NCBI GenBank assembly: GCA_025602905.1 | Contig: JAHLKI010000044.1 | Location: 1-64,000, forward strand | Source: Phlyctochytrium arcticum | Lineage: Eukaryota; Chytridiomycota; Chytridiomycetes; Chytridiales; Chytridiaceae | Direction: 5' to 3' | Length of the DNA stretch: 64,000 nt | Shown: piece after piece, positions 47,247-56,367 of the stretch | Layout: each line of letters opens with the position of its first letter | Position numbering within the stretch: position 1 is the stretch's first letter | The notes under the pieces: generated by a model | Told to the model about the DNA's origin: nothing | What the model saw: the letters and a program-made list of their open reading frames with translations, nothing else | The model's database searches: none | Translations under genes and position numbers: made by a program

Positions 47247-47489
47247 GACGGTTATCCGTTTCTTCTTTGCTCGCTTCACTTTTAAGCTGCCCTTGTATTT
47301 TTCCTTCAGCAAATCAAGTTGCAGCTCGTTTTCCAACCAGACCAATATGGGCTTTGACACCACTGATTGGGTTTTCAAATCATTTACGAACTCCTGCTTC
47401 TTGTCATTTGAGGTCAGGTCTTTAAACATATTGATTACCCGAAGCTTTGTTGCTTCCTCTGGTTCACTGAACTCATACCTGTCACGCAT
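47226..47489 (-). CDS. Small uncharacterised basic-tailed protein
   Basis: 87 aa starting MRDRYEFSEPEEATKLRV, helical, ending in a Lys/Arg-rich tail (KVKRAKKKR). It is divergent from the receiver gene, with about 70 bp between start codons. No family recognised. The frame is open further upstream (to 47567), but that start would overlap the receiver gene. Confidence 0.45.
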   Translation of the reverse strand: MRDRYEFSEPEEATKLRVINMFKDLTSNDKKQEFVNDLKTQSVVSKPILVWLENELQLDLLKEKYKGSLKVKRAKKKRITVSATDTD

Positions 47490-47558
47490 ATTGATTCTTT
47501 CTAGTCTTATATGATAGTAAGAACTACATAAAAGAGTTGGTCCTTTCAACGCATCACT

Positions 47559-47930
47559 ATGTGTCAAACCGTGCTTATAGCTGACGACAATGAGCTAAGT
47601 CTTAAGATCGTTGCCCGCTTGTTCAAGTCCTTAGGTTGGTGCACTATTTTGACCCGATCTGCAAACCTGATCTTCCCCATATTGGTCGACAATTTCGCCG
47701 ATGTAACGCTACTACTGACTGACTATAGTCTAAGTGAGCGGATTACCGCGCTGACCATTATTGAAGGGGTCAGACAATGGGAGCGAGAATCGCAGTTGGA
47801 CAAGAGTCTGCCAATCATTGTCTTCTCAGCCCACCGTGATGTAGCAGCAGGCGCCGACATGTTCTTTGACAAACCATTGTCCTTGCAAAATGTGAACAAG
47901 ATCGTCGCGATTTACGGTTCAGTCACGTGA
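47559..47930 (+). CDS. Stand-alone CheY-like receiver (REC) domain protein
   Basis: 123-aa response-regulator receiver domain and nothing else. All key residues are present: acidic pair D9-D10 (LIADDNE), phospho-acceptor D55 (LLLTDYSLSE), switch residue S90 (IIVFSAH) and lysine K105 (FFDKPLS). Hydrophobic strand spacing is normal for the fold. It would accept a phosphoryl group from a histidine phosphotransfer protein. It sits among virus-like genes, tail to tail with the capsid gene. Its 3' end lies in the inverted repeat, so a second copy of at least its last 29 codons is present at the right edge of the window. Origin from a fungal hybrid kinase or Skn7 gene is likely. Confidence 0.85.
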   Translation: MCQTVLIADDNELSLKIVARLFKSLGWCTILTRSANLIFPILVDNFADVTLLLTDYSLSERITALTIIEGVRQWERESQLDKSLPIIVFSAHRDVAAGADMFFDKPLSLQNVNKIVAIYGSVT

Positions 47931-47945
47931 CCAGGCAAAGCCTGG
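47922..47945. promoter_or_regulatory. GTCACGTGAC site plus CCAGGC-AAA-GCCTGG hairpin at the receiver stop codon
   Basis: The palindrome 47,922-47,931 overlaps the TGA stop. It is followed at once by a perfect 6-bp-stem hairpin (47,931-47,945). Both are conserved in the right inverted-repeat arm. Confidence 0.55.
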
Positions 47946-48163
47946 AATCCGGGCACGGTTTGGCTTTGCAACATCACCGACATCACTTTACAACAGACAA
48001 GACAAGACAAGATAGTTTGGAGTTTGTATTGGGTATCATTAAATATATGTATTTACACGTCGTTTGCCCGTCCCGTGAGCCGCCTCATTTGTTTGGGGTC
48101 TGGTTGAATAAATGTGTCCCAGCCGCCCACCAGCTTAATTCTTCGCCCGTTGATAGAAAGCAT

Positions 48164-48183
48164 ATATGATTGTAGAATCATAT
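48164..48183. terminator. Hairpin between convergent receiver and capsid genes
   Basis: Perfect 8-bp stem ATATGATT/AATCATAT with GTAG loop, overlapping the capsid stop codon. It could mark mRNA 3' ends in both directions; Polinton-like and giant viruses often use such hairpins. It is conserved at 63,661-63,680. Confidence 0.55.
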
Positions 48184-49270
48184 GTTTGATCTCCACTGGT
48201 AGCTATGAAATGGTTGAGAAAGGCGTGAGCAGGAGGAGGTATCCAGATCGGCTAATGCTTCCCAGGAATTGTTAGCTGAAAGCTCCGTTAAAAGCAAAGT
48301 GGTCGGATCATTGGGACCGTGAGTAAAGCCCAAGCTACCACTTGGAATGTGGAGATTAGGACCGAGTGTTATGCGCCATTCCTTGAGGCCTTGGCTGTTG
48401 AAACTGAGGGCTTTATCCTTTGTCCTATCCCCGATCGTATCGTCGTCCACGAAGCAAGAATTGAACGCTTTTAGAGATCGTACACCCGACATGTGTAGCT
48501 TGAACTGGTTCTTGGTGCCGCCTGAGCAAGCATTTTCGACCTGCGTACACCTCATAAAATTGTAATTAATAACGACCCTCGCTGATCCTTTGAGTTACTG
48601 TTTGTACAAACGAAGGAGGAGGCGTTATGAAGGGTACTGTCATAATTATGTTGCTGAAACGGATCTCGTCAACATCTCCGGAGGTTAGGACCTTTTCCGG
48701 TTCGGCTAGGTACATTTCATAGGTAAGCGACTGCAGATCCAAGGCCCACGGGTGGAAACAGGAGTTGTTGACCGGATGATTGAACCCTATGTATGGATGA
48801 TGCACGTATCTTTTTGTCGGCGTATTTGCAAAAACGTCCGTTGTCCCATACCCGCCAGTGCTGCGTAGGATCTTTTTGAACCCAGCGGGCAGGTTCTTAT
48901 ACATAAGGGCGCAATAGAGAGGATAATTAGGAATGTCGCAAACGACCTCTCCACCCGCTCGGACGATCAGTCTCTCAATGCACCCGTCGAGCCCAAGATA
49001 GGTGTTAACTATTCCCGCACCATATACAGGAACACCGTTTTTTAACACTGTTACGTCCGCATTGAACAGTAAATTCGGTAGATAAAATGACTGCTTGTTA
49101 GAGTCCAGTTGAATCTTGATGGGGGTCAATTTCCCGCTTTTGGTGCTATAAGTACTTTGACCTACTGGCGAGATACTCAAAACACCCTCTCCTCTGGGAT
49201 CCGAATAACTCCGAGCATACTGATTGCTCGAAACGAGCCAGTTTGCAGGAACTTGGACTTCTGAGGCCAT
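48178..49270 (-). pseudogene. Double-jelly-roll major capsid protein, frameshifted
   Basis: Two overlapping minus-strand frames form one protein of about 360 aa. 48566-49270 gives the first 234 residues; the frame continuing to 48178 gives the rest. A one-base shift near 48,575-48,585 separates them. The N-terminal half shows capsid features: KLTPIKIQLDSNKQSFYLPN, then IERLIVRAGGEVVCDIPNYP (a strand-turn typical of Polinton/PLV capsids), and VDEIRFSNIIMTVPFI at the end of the first jelly roll. The C-terminal half has FKLHMSGVRSLKAF and LKEWRITLGPNLHIPSGSL, matching the second jelly roll. Either the copy is dead or the base is missing in the assembly. The gene's 3' end lies in the inverted-repeat arm. 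Confidence 0.72.
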
Positions 49271-49302
49271 TATGCTTTACAGTATGCTTAGAAAAAAATT
49301 AC

Positions 49303-49884
49303 TTAGTATCCTCCTTCGCCAAAGATATCATCAAATTTAACTCTGTGAGGTCCAGGCCGTCGCTGTTGCGCCTGCTGGTATGCGGCAGCGGTATAGTTGT
49401 CATTATAGTGGTCACTATCCGACTCACTTGCATCACTGTCGTGACTTTCATCCTCATACAATGGCCTCGACGGTGGTGGAGTCGCCTCGCGTTTAGGCAC
49501 TCGCGCCTTTGGCTTTGCTTTAGTTGCTTTAGTTGCTTTAGTTGCTTTTGGGTTTTCTGATGCAAGTTGCGCAACTTGCTTCTGTTCACGGGCCTTTCGC
49601 TTTTCTTCACGGTGCTTGGCCAGCAACGCTTTAGCCTCCTCTAACCGTAGCTTTTCTTCTTCGAGGGCAAGTTTCTCTTGCATTTTTCTTAAGTTTTCGG
49701 CTCGAGTGGCCGTCGCTTTCTTTTGAGCTTCTATTTGTTTCTTAGTCCGACGCGGCTTGGATTCTGCTGCAGCATCAACCTTTCCCCCATCGTTTTTTGC
49801 TACTTTGACCTCCGGTTCCGGAACGGGTTCTGCTGGCTCCGGGTCCACTTCTGTCGGTACCGGGCTGGTTCTGTCGGTGTCCAT
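49303..49884 (-). CDS. Charged coiled-coil protein upstream of capsid
   Basis: 193 aa. It has a Pro/Glu N-terminus, a long Ala/Glu/Lys/Arg coiled coil (about 45-110, e.g. LRKMQEKLALEEEKLRLEEA), a KATKATKATKA repeat, an acidic Ser/Asp patch, and a C-terminal VKFDDIFGEGGY. It lies 32 bp upstream of the capsid start, on the same strand. Proteins of this kind often precede capsid genes in Polinton-like viruses and may be scaffold or virion components. No named family. Confidence 0.65.
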   Translation of the reverse strand: MDTDRTSPVPTEVDPEPAEPVPEPEVKVAKNDGGKVDAAAESKPRRTKKQIEAQKKATATRAENLRKMQEKLALEEEKLRLEEAKALLAKHREEKRKAREQKQVAQLASENPKATKATKATKAKPKARVPKREATPPPSRPLYEDESHDSDASESDSDHYNDNYTAAAYQQAQQRRPGPHRVKFDDIFGEGGY

Positions 49885-50258
49885 AACTTTTCGGGTTTTC
49901 CTACATACTGATGATGCAAAATAAAATGTTGAACGCTGCTGCGCAAATGCGTTTTCCGCTTGTTGCCTATCCGTAACTCAACACGTCTCCGTCGGATAAC
50001 CTGCAGAAAATACATAAGAGTCCCATTTGGGGACTGTAAATCATCACTTTTTTGAGGCAAGGAAGAGTCTCATCTCAACTTTGCAAGCGCAACCTTTAAG
50101 AAACCTGTCACCCTTCCAGACCCGTAATGTATCCTTTTTGGGACAAGCAGCTAGCCACAAAAAGCGCGTTTCATAACCATTTTGGAACTAAATGAGCTCC
50201 AACCGCGGGTCCCCGTATCAATAAGCCAACGCGTTGCATTGCCTACGGGCGGCCAGTT

Positions 50259-50273
50259 GTTATCGATAAACTC
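50259..50273 (+). promoter_or_regulatory. GTTATCGATAAACTC motif, copy 2
   Basis: Exact 15-bp repeat of 45,108-45,122, here on the left of the second hairpin repeat. Confidence 0.45.
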
Positions 50274-50353
50274 GTTGGCAAACTTTTGCAAAGGCTTCGG
50301 CTGCGAACAGTTGACGTGTCCAACACGACAGCAACGCAACTACACAGCCACAC

Positions 50354-50581
50354 TCAAGACACTTTTGAGACTTTGCGGTTGATGCACGGAGGGGTCTCAT
50401 CTCGTTTCCTTTGCGGTGTTCGTCGATTTGCTATGCTGTGAGCCATTGCAAAAGCTTGGTTACGGCTCGTCACTTTAACCCTTACCCCGCCTTTGCCACT
50501 ATACATAAGCGTTCCATTCTCGAAATCTTGTAATACACTATTGAATATATCCTCCCACTCGCTACTACGCCCTTGCTCCAT
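50354..50581 (-). CDS. Small basic ORF of the virus-like element
   Basis: 75 aa starting MEQGRSSEWEDIFNSVLQD, with a basic C-terminal half (RRTPQRKRDE). The peptide NGTLMY followed by a basic strand recurs in the neighbouring frame at 49800-50060. This suggests two related small proteins or a duplicated leader. Weakly supported. Confidence 0.35.
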   Translation of the reverse strand: MEQGRSSEWEDIFNSVLQDFENGTLMYSGKGGVRVKVTSRNQAFAMAHSIANRRTPQRKRDETPPCINRKVSKVS

Positions 50582-50707
50582 TCAAAAGGGTCTATGTGTT
50601 CTCTTCTATGTAACAACGGTAGGAAAAAGTTTGGCATCATGTTGTGGCCAACCGTATCCTTTGTTGCGGTCAGTCAGAGTCTCAATCACAAGTCACGTGG
50701 CTCGGAC

Positions 50708-50935
50708 CTGTACATTGTACATTTGTACATTTGAAAAATGGTCGGGGCATCCCAAAGTCACCAAATATTTGAGTTCAGCTCTCAACTTGAAAAGTGGTTC
50801 TTTCTTCTTTCGTAATTCTATTTTTTGATGTACAAATGTACAAATGTACAAGATAACAGAATAGAGACAAAAAACACCACATAAACCAACGAGCAGGCGC
50901 AATATTCAGTGTACATTTAAAATACATTTGGTGGA
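50708..50935 (+). repeat. Dispersed hairpin repeat with TGTACAT arms, copy 2
   Basis: Same order as copy 1: CACGTG-type site upstream, TGTACATTGTACATTTGTAC, AATATTTGAGTTCAGCTCTC, a TTTTTTGATGTACAAATGTA arm, then GTGTACATTTAAAATACATT. It lies between the 3' side of the TVpol-helicase gene and the small ORF, ending about 10 bp before that gene's stop. Confidence 0.85.
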
Positions 50936-50946
50936 CCAATGTACTG

Positions 50947-53343
50947 CTATGTAGGACGAGCAACAGTAAGTTTGATCTTTGTTCCTCCATTCCGGTTCTG
51001 AGTTGCATTCTCAATGGCTAGCTTCCGGCGGATGACCTTACCGAAAGCCTTCTTTCCCAACAGCCCTTTGTGTCGAACGCACCCTGAATGACTGCTACCA
51101 TAGAACTCAACATAGCGTTCAAACAGTTCGACCATTGTCATTTGATACTTTTCTCCAGGTTGGAAGTATGCAGCATCACTTTTGGTCTTTGTCTCCTCAT
51201 CCCATTTTCCTTTCTCGTGGACAATGCCCCCGTCAAGCATTTCCTCTACGAACAGATCTAACGGGTTCATTGCCATAACTCGCATATCCTCCTTCTCCTC
51301 TGTATGTGGAATGTTGCGAACGTTGAATTTGCTGAGATCCAAGCTCATCAGATAGGTGTAGAAGTGATCTGCTGTTTCTTGCGTCAGGTTTTGACATAAA
51401 GGAGCAAAGTACTCCTGCGCATTGCGGTGCTTGTCGGAAACACGCTTGACATAGTAGCGGCGGCAAGTGTCTTCAATCTTGACAGCATCGTCATTGTTAC
51501 TTAGGAAACATAGGTTCATGAAGTCTTCAATCATAAGAGGATCGCATCCCTTTTTCTCGCACTTCTGCCAGGCCTGAGTTATCTTCGATTTCAGAATGTT
51601 GTTCGTCTTGTGTGCACCAGCAAAGACAACTTCGTCTCCCAATACAAAGATCTTGGCAGATTGAAGTGAAGTGAATCTACCGGTGAGATCGTCCAGGTCA
51701 TTAAGATAGAGATAGTGATCCTTGCCTATGATGTACTGACCGAACCATTCAAAAAGGATATTTTTGCCGGTACCTTGTGATCCGTGGAGGACAATGGCCG
51801 TGCGATTCTTGTCCTCCGGGTTTTGAACCATAGATGCCAACCACCCTTCCAAGTAGCGCCAGTGCTCCTCAACTCCTCCGTTTATAACTTCTCGCAAATG
51901 GTAAAAGATTGGAGCCAGAATTGTCTCGTCGTAAGAGTCCAGCCTCGTTGCCTTGAATCCGCGGAAAAGGTTCAGTTCATAGCCATTGCGGTCACCGACG
52001 CACCGTGGGTTCATCACTATCTTCTTGAAGGTGAGCAGTTTGGGTTCTTGGTACCAGAAGCGGAACATCTCTAAATGGGTTGTCTTTGTCTTCTCCGATT
52101 TTCCCGTTTTTTGATAGGTAGATGACAGGTGCGACAGACAGGTTGAAGTTGTTGCTTTGTCACGCCAGATCCAAGGGTCGCTCCGCTTCTCGCGATAGCA
52201 GAACCAAGCTGTATCCTCCTCGGTCACTTTTGCAAAGAAGTTGTTGAGATAACGAAGCAGGGACTTAGGATCCTGGCCATTGTTGAAGAGTTTCTTGGCT
52301 CGCGAGATCGAGATAACCTCATCCTCAGGAATAGGAAGAACTACAATTCCCTCCTCCTCATCATCATCGTCTTCGTCGGGTCCGTCCTCAAATGTCCGCT
52401 TAGTCAGCAATGTAGCAGCCGGAACGACTTGAAGATGCCAGTGGGTGAGAAATTCTGAAGGGATGAAGAAGTCCTTTTGCAATAAGACAACCTCAAAGTG
52501 GGTACGTTCCTGAACATAGCTTTCGCAGTCCTTCAACAAAGCCGGTATGTCAGCCAATTGGGGAGACTTGAGCACCAACGCTCCGTCAAAGATGGGAACA
52601 TGAGCCTCGAAGTTCTGAGACTTTAAGTTGTCCATAATAGAAGTGAGGCATTGTTTCTCGAACGTTTGATAGATCAAAGAGAGGAAACAGCCTTCCTTAT
52701 TGCCTCGTATGTCGCGTTGCCGAAGTAACTGGACGTGCTCCCACACTGCTGACCAGTAATTGTGCTGTCCAGAAGTCAACAGTGGAACAACTTCTCCGTA
52801 AAAAAAAGTGTGGATCTTTCGTATGAAGGTGTTGCGCGGCTTGGAGTTGGAAGTAAAGATCATACGAATCACGTCGGTCTTGGCCAAAGATTGTTGAGTA
52901 AGAACCTGCTTGCGATTCTCAATAAGCTCGATCAGCTCCGGGCATAGTGCCGCCACGTCCAGGTTCAATTGCTCGGCCAAGGATTTCAGGAGACGGAACA
53001 TTGCATTCTCCATATCAATGTCCAGGTAGTACTCGGAAGCAAGGAAGGCTCGGATCTCCTTTGGGAACATTTGCAAACCAATGCCGCCGCGAGCCCAGAG
53101 TCGTCCGTACTCGAGGATGGAGTACTTGGAATAAGTGTATTCGATTCTAAATTGATTGGGACCAACGTTGCATTTGGTGTAGGCCATTAGCTTCTTGCGC
53201 CAGGTGGAGTCCAGGTTGGGACATTTGATCAGCTGTTGCAGGTGGGCCTCGTTGGCATATTCAATGTAGGCCACGACTGTTGGCATACCATTGTTATCAA
53301 TGCGGAACAGGCTGGAGATGGGTTCGGCGGAAAGTTGCAACAT
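50947..53343 (-). CDS. TVpol-SF3 helicase fusion (viral replication protein)
   Basis: 798-aa intronless protein. The N-terminal part (about 60-300) matches the transpoviron/virophage-type family A-like polymerase. It has GRLWARGGIGLQMFPKEIR, then motif A YYLDIDMENA (D108, D110), a KTDVIRMIF motif, and motif C PIFDGALV (D253). An acidic linker (320-332) follows. The C-terminal half is an SF3 (D5-like) helicase: Walker A GSQGTGKN at 521-528, Walker B KIFVLGDEV at 564-572, sensor LSNNDDAVKIED, and RRYYVKRVSD. The combination is a hallmark of Polinton-like viruses and virophages and would drive genome replication. All catalytic motifs look intact, so this copy may be functional. The ATG at 53343 is the first in frame. 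Confidence 0.88.
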   Translation of the reverse strand: MLQLSAEPISSLFRIDNNGMPTVVAYIEYANEAHLQQLIKCPNLDSTWRKKLMAYTKCNVGPNQFRIEYTYSKYSILEYGRLWARGGIGLQMFPKEIRAFLASEYYLDIDMENAMFRLLKSLAEQLNLDVAALCPELIELIENRKQVLTQQSLAKTDVIRMIFTSNSKPRNTFIRKIHTFFYGEVVPLLTSGQHNYWSAVWEHVQLLRQRDIRGNKEGCFLSLIYQTFEKQCLTSIMDNLKSQNFEAHVPIFDGALVLKSPQLADIPALLKDCESYVQERTHFEVVLLQKDFFIPSEFLTHWHLQVVPAATLLTKRTFEDGPDEDDDDEEEGIVVLPIPEDEVISISRAKKLFNNGQDPKSLLRYLNNFFAKVTEEDTAWFCYREKRSDPWIWRDKATTSTCLSHLSSTYQKTGKSEKTKTTHLEMFRFWYQEPKLLTFKKIVMNPRCVGDRNGYELNLFRGFKATRLDSYDETILAPIFYHLREVINGGVEEHWRYLEGWLASMVQNPEDKNRTAIVLHGSQGTGKNILFEWFGQYIIGKDHYLYLNDLDDLTGRFTSLQSAKIFVLGDEVVFAGAHKTNNILKSKITQAWQKCEKKGCDPLMIEDFMNLCFLSNNDDAVKIEDTCRRYYVKRVSDKHRNAQEYFAPLCQNLTQETADHFYTYLMSLDLSKFNVRNIPHTEEKEDMRVMAMNPLDLFVEEMLDGGIVHEKGKWDEETKTKSDAAYFQPGEKYQMTMVELFERYVEFYGSSHSGCVRHKGLLGKKAFGKVIRRKLAIENATQNRNGGTKIKLTVARPT

Positions 53344-53407
53344 TTTGGATAGGAGTAGTTACTTGTTTAAGTACCAATTTTTTTCGGCAGTTGAAACGAA
53401 GCAAATC

Positions 53408-53674
53408 TCAGAGGGAATCGCTCGCCCTTTTATAGGCCTGGGTTCGGCGTCCCGGGCTTACATTAGAAGGCACTGTCCCCAACGGAAGGACCTCGACCGT
53501 CAGCAGTTTGTCATAGCGACTCGGCGCTCCCGTAGCCAGATGCTTTAGCGTTGCATATGACAGACCAAGTTGGACTGAAAGCTGTCGCAATGACGGTGCT
53601 TGAATTGCATCTTGAGTGGAACCATTCCGAAATATGACCCGGTAACAAACAGAAGACGCTGGCATTGGTCTCAA
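53408..53674 (-). CDS. Small helix-turn-helix protein
   Basis: 88 aa, 65 bp upstream of the replication gene on the same strand. Residues about 28-50 (SLRQLSVQLGLSYATLKHLA) have helix-turn-helix spacing with Gly at the turn. It may be a regulator or origin-binding protein of the element. It ends just before the start of the tandem duplication region. No named family. Confidence 0.5.
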   Translation of the reverse strand: MRPMPASSVCYRVIFRNGSTQDAIQAPSLRQLSVQLGLSYATLKHLATGAPSRYDKLLTVEVLPLGTVPSNVSPGRRTQAYKRASDSL

Positions 53675-54566
53675 ATACTTTATACGATCTCTTCTCCTTA
53701 TATTGCTTTAAACATGTTAGTTGTCAGAAGATAGCAATATGCCCAATATGCCCACATTCTTCTTGAGGCTTTCGTTTAATGCCTCCTGGCCTGAACAGGC
53801 TTTGGCCTTCAAATGAATTCAATCGCGGCTTGAATCGCCGCGTTCACCGCGCGACATCGCAACTGTGCCGCTTGGGGGGAGGGTCCAGGATAGCGTTTGC
53901 TACGGTATGAGACTTGGAAGGATGCCGGGCATACAGAACTTTTGATTTACAACTTTCGAAATTCTGCATCGTAGACGCGTGCCTGAGTTTGGATCTCTCG
54001 ATTGTAGGAGTTTTGTGCTGTCAAACAAGAACTGGAGCCCGTGGGAATAACGCGTCGGGATTCGAAGGGCAACTCAAGAAGATCGAACTATTTGAGTAGC
54101 AAATCTATACCGGGACTGGAGTCGGTGGTCAGGTGCAGCAGCCACCACGTATCATGTCATGCTGAAAACTCTGATGGTATGTACAGGAATAAATTTCAGG
54201 TAGTCTGATAGTCAGGGTAAGCCGCAATAGACCCTAAGGTAAATTCAATTTGAAAGCTTACAGCGAATTGACTAGCTTGATGTTAAGATTTGTTGGCTCT
54301 CAGCGCAAGAGAGCAAAAGGATTGTTGTTGCATCAGGCCAAAGTCAAGGAGGGCCAAGCAATCACTCGGGGTTATGACCGAGTTGGCGCCGCCTAGGGTG
54401 TGTGCGGTGTCAAGAAGGGAGGCGCTTGGGGGGAGGATTAAAATATACGGAAGTTTGGCGGTAACTCATGAAGCTGATGTATCGAGAGACATAGAGAAGT
54501 GTGTGTTAGTTCATAACAATGTGATATATTTATCTGCTGCCGGGTTTGAACTTACGCAAGAGGGCT

Positions 54567-56367
54567 TCAGGACATATGATGTCTGATGCTTTCTTCGAAA
54601 GGAACTGGATCTTCTGTCAGCTGATTGTGCTCAAGTCGAATGTTTTTATTGATTTGCTGTTGCTCATTAAGTGTTCTAAACATCTCGGCAACCAGCTCGG
54701 TTACCCCCATCAGAGAGCCAAATTCGTCCCAGCTGGTAGGGATACACGCGCTTCGTACTTCTTCGACCTTGCATGTCCTCCCATCCGCTCCAAGAGTCAT
54801 TTTAGAAAGGGTCAGCCGGTTCTGAATGAACTGAACGATCATCAACGCTTTCCTTCGGGCAGTCTTCATCGAAGCGCCCTTGTATTTGCTGAGGAAAAGT
54901 TTCAAAGCATAACACGCGCTCTCAAGGAGCTTTATCGAATCTCCCTCCGTATGCTCGGATTTTTCCTTCAGTAGACCGCCACTTGATTCTATGAATACGA
55001 TTTCGTCTCTGGTGCTCGGATCTTTCCCCAGTCCGTCCGCAAAACGCGGCGCATCCCCTGTGCGGCTTGGGTCTTCTTTCTTTGAATTAATCGCATACTC
55101 GCACCAATGCCAACTAATCAATCCGGTCTCTCTAAGCGGGGCCAGTAGAGGCACCACTAGATCCGCGGTAGGGGTTCGCTCATGGTCGTCTTGGAAGAAC
55201 CTGGCGTTGGGTGAGACGTAACCATGCATTGAGTGAAGGCCGTGGCGTAAAATTCTCCAAAGCCGCCCTTCCTCGTCTGGTAACGTCTCAGGGTCTAAGG
55301 CTAGAGCCCAGGTGTCCCAGGAAGCCCAGCTCCCAGTGTCACCCAGCACTCTTTTCAAATGCTGGAGTAAGGTGGGGTATTCCCCAATTATTATTGCTCG
55401 TGGGTATGCCGCTGTAGCAAATGTCATGTTCCGTGACATGAGTTTTTGGGAGGCTGCGGAGTATTTTGGTTTGTTGGGGGTTGGCATGGAAGTGATGTCG
55501 GGAATGTTGAATGTTTTCTTTCCGATTTGAACTTCCACATCTTCCACCTATCATATATGTTACTTTGAGGATCTCAAACTAAGGTTCACTAGATCATATT
55601 CACCTCTATATCATCGGATCGCTTTCGTTTCACCACAACAACGCTGGCGTGTTCGCCTACCACGACGTTGTTTTCACCGACACATAATTGCTGTCCCTCG
55701 CCAGGTTGCATGGAGTGCGTTTCTCCAGCACCCGTGCTTCCCTGCTGAGCAATGATGATGTTACTGAAAAGATTTTGGAGAAAGGTGGTGTAGCTTATAT
55801 TCACCTCCGCGCTCAAGCTGTCCGAAATCTGCAGATTGGCGCCCTGTCCGACAACAATGTTGTCGTTTCCGATTACAATTTGCGGAGAATTTATTGTGAT
55901 AGCAGGCTGGACAGCAGGTGCCTCTTTTTCCATCGCCTCGAACGCGTCCTTCAGACGGGAATATAACTTTCCTTTTGCCTCACCAAGAAGGTGTTTGCGG
56001 TGACGGGCAGAGGCGGCCGCGCGATAGGCTTGAATAACTGCATTGTGAGTGCTCTGGTTATAGGTAGTGTATTCTTGGGTCAGATTTCCCAAATCCTGCA
56101 GAACAAAATTTAAAAAGGTAGCTTTTGGGTTTTTGGCGATGTATGTATCGGCTGTAGAGAAAGGTCTTTGATTGATGAATGAAAACTTCCCGAGTGCATT
56201 GACATACCTCGCTTTTTAAGCGGTTCAGGGGTATTTTTAATCATTGTTGAGAAATGGAATTGAATGATCTTGGATGATCTCGCGGAGGATCTCGCGCGTC
56301 CATCAACTGGCACTACGCGGTTGCCATAGTGGTCACTCATTTTGGCCAGTGTACCCAGCGTCGGCAC
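54567..56367 (-). CDS. Three-exon uncharacterised gene, copy 1
   Basis: Exons 56208-56367, 55604-56151 and 54567-55547; the two 56-nt introns have GT..AG ends and keep frame. About 562 aa from the first Met (later Met codons are possible). The middle has two beta-rich blocks with the same rhythm (PQIVIGNDNIVVGQGANLQI and QLCVGENNVVVGEHASVVVV). The C-terminal 250 residues include DEIVFIESSGG and a long helical segment (LLESACYALKLFLSKYKGAS). This is the shape of PD-(D/E)XK-like domains expanded in some fungi, but the usual E-x-K lysine is not seen. Function unknown. The introns suggest a host or host-adapted gene rather than a core viral one. Confidence 0.65.

Larger units (their letters stand above)
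47844..48339 (+). repeat. Left arm of a long inverted repeat
   Basis: Reverse complement of 63,505-64,000 with a constant coordinate sum of 111,844, so no indels. It is nearly identical except for a few mismatches close to the inner end (48,302-48,339). The outer limit is unknown because the right arm runs off the window. It contains the end of the receiver gene, two hairpins and the 3' end of the capsid gene. Confidence 0.95.
49885..50946. other. Regulatory intergenic region of the virus-like element
   Basis: Holds the second copies of the hairpin repeat (50,708-50,935), the GTTATCGATAAACTC word (50,259-50,273) and a GTCACGTGG half-palindrome (50,692). A short basic ORF at 50354-50581 is listed separately. 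Another open frame at 49800-50060 on the minus strand shares the peptide NGTLMY with it. Confidence 0.55.

Noticed and set aside
47927..48169. Open frame between the receiver and capsid genes (and its mirror at 63675-63917)
   Set aside because: It lies in the 3' flanks with hairpins and GACAA repeats. Conservation in both places is explained by the inverted repeat, not coding.
53914..54586. Small plus-strand ORFs at the start of each tandem unit
   Set aside because: They have no recognisable product, poor start context, and partly lie antisense to the three-exon gene; they recur only because the unit is duplicated.
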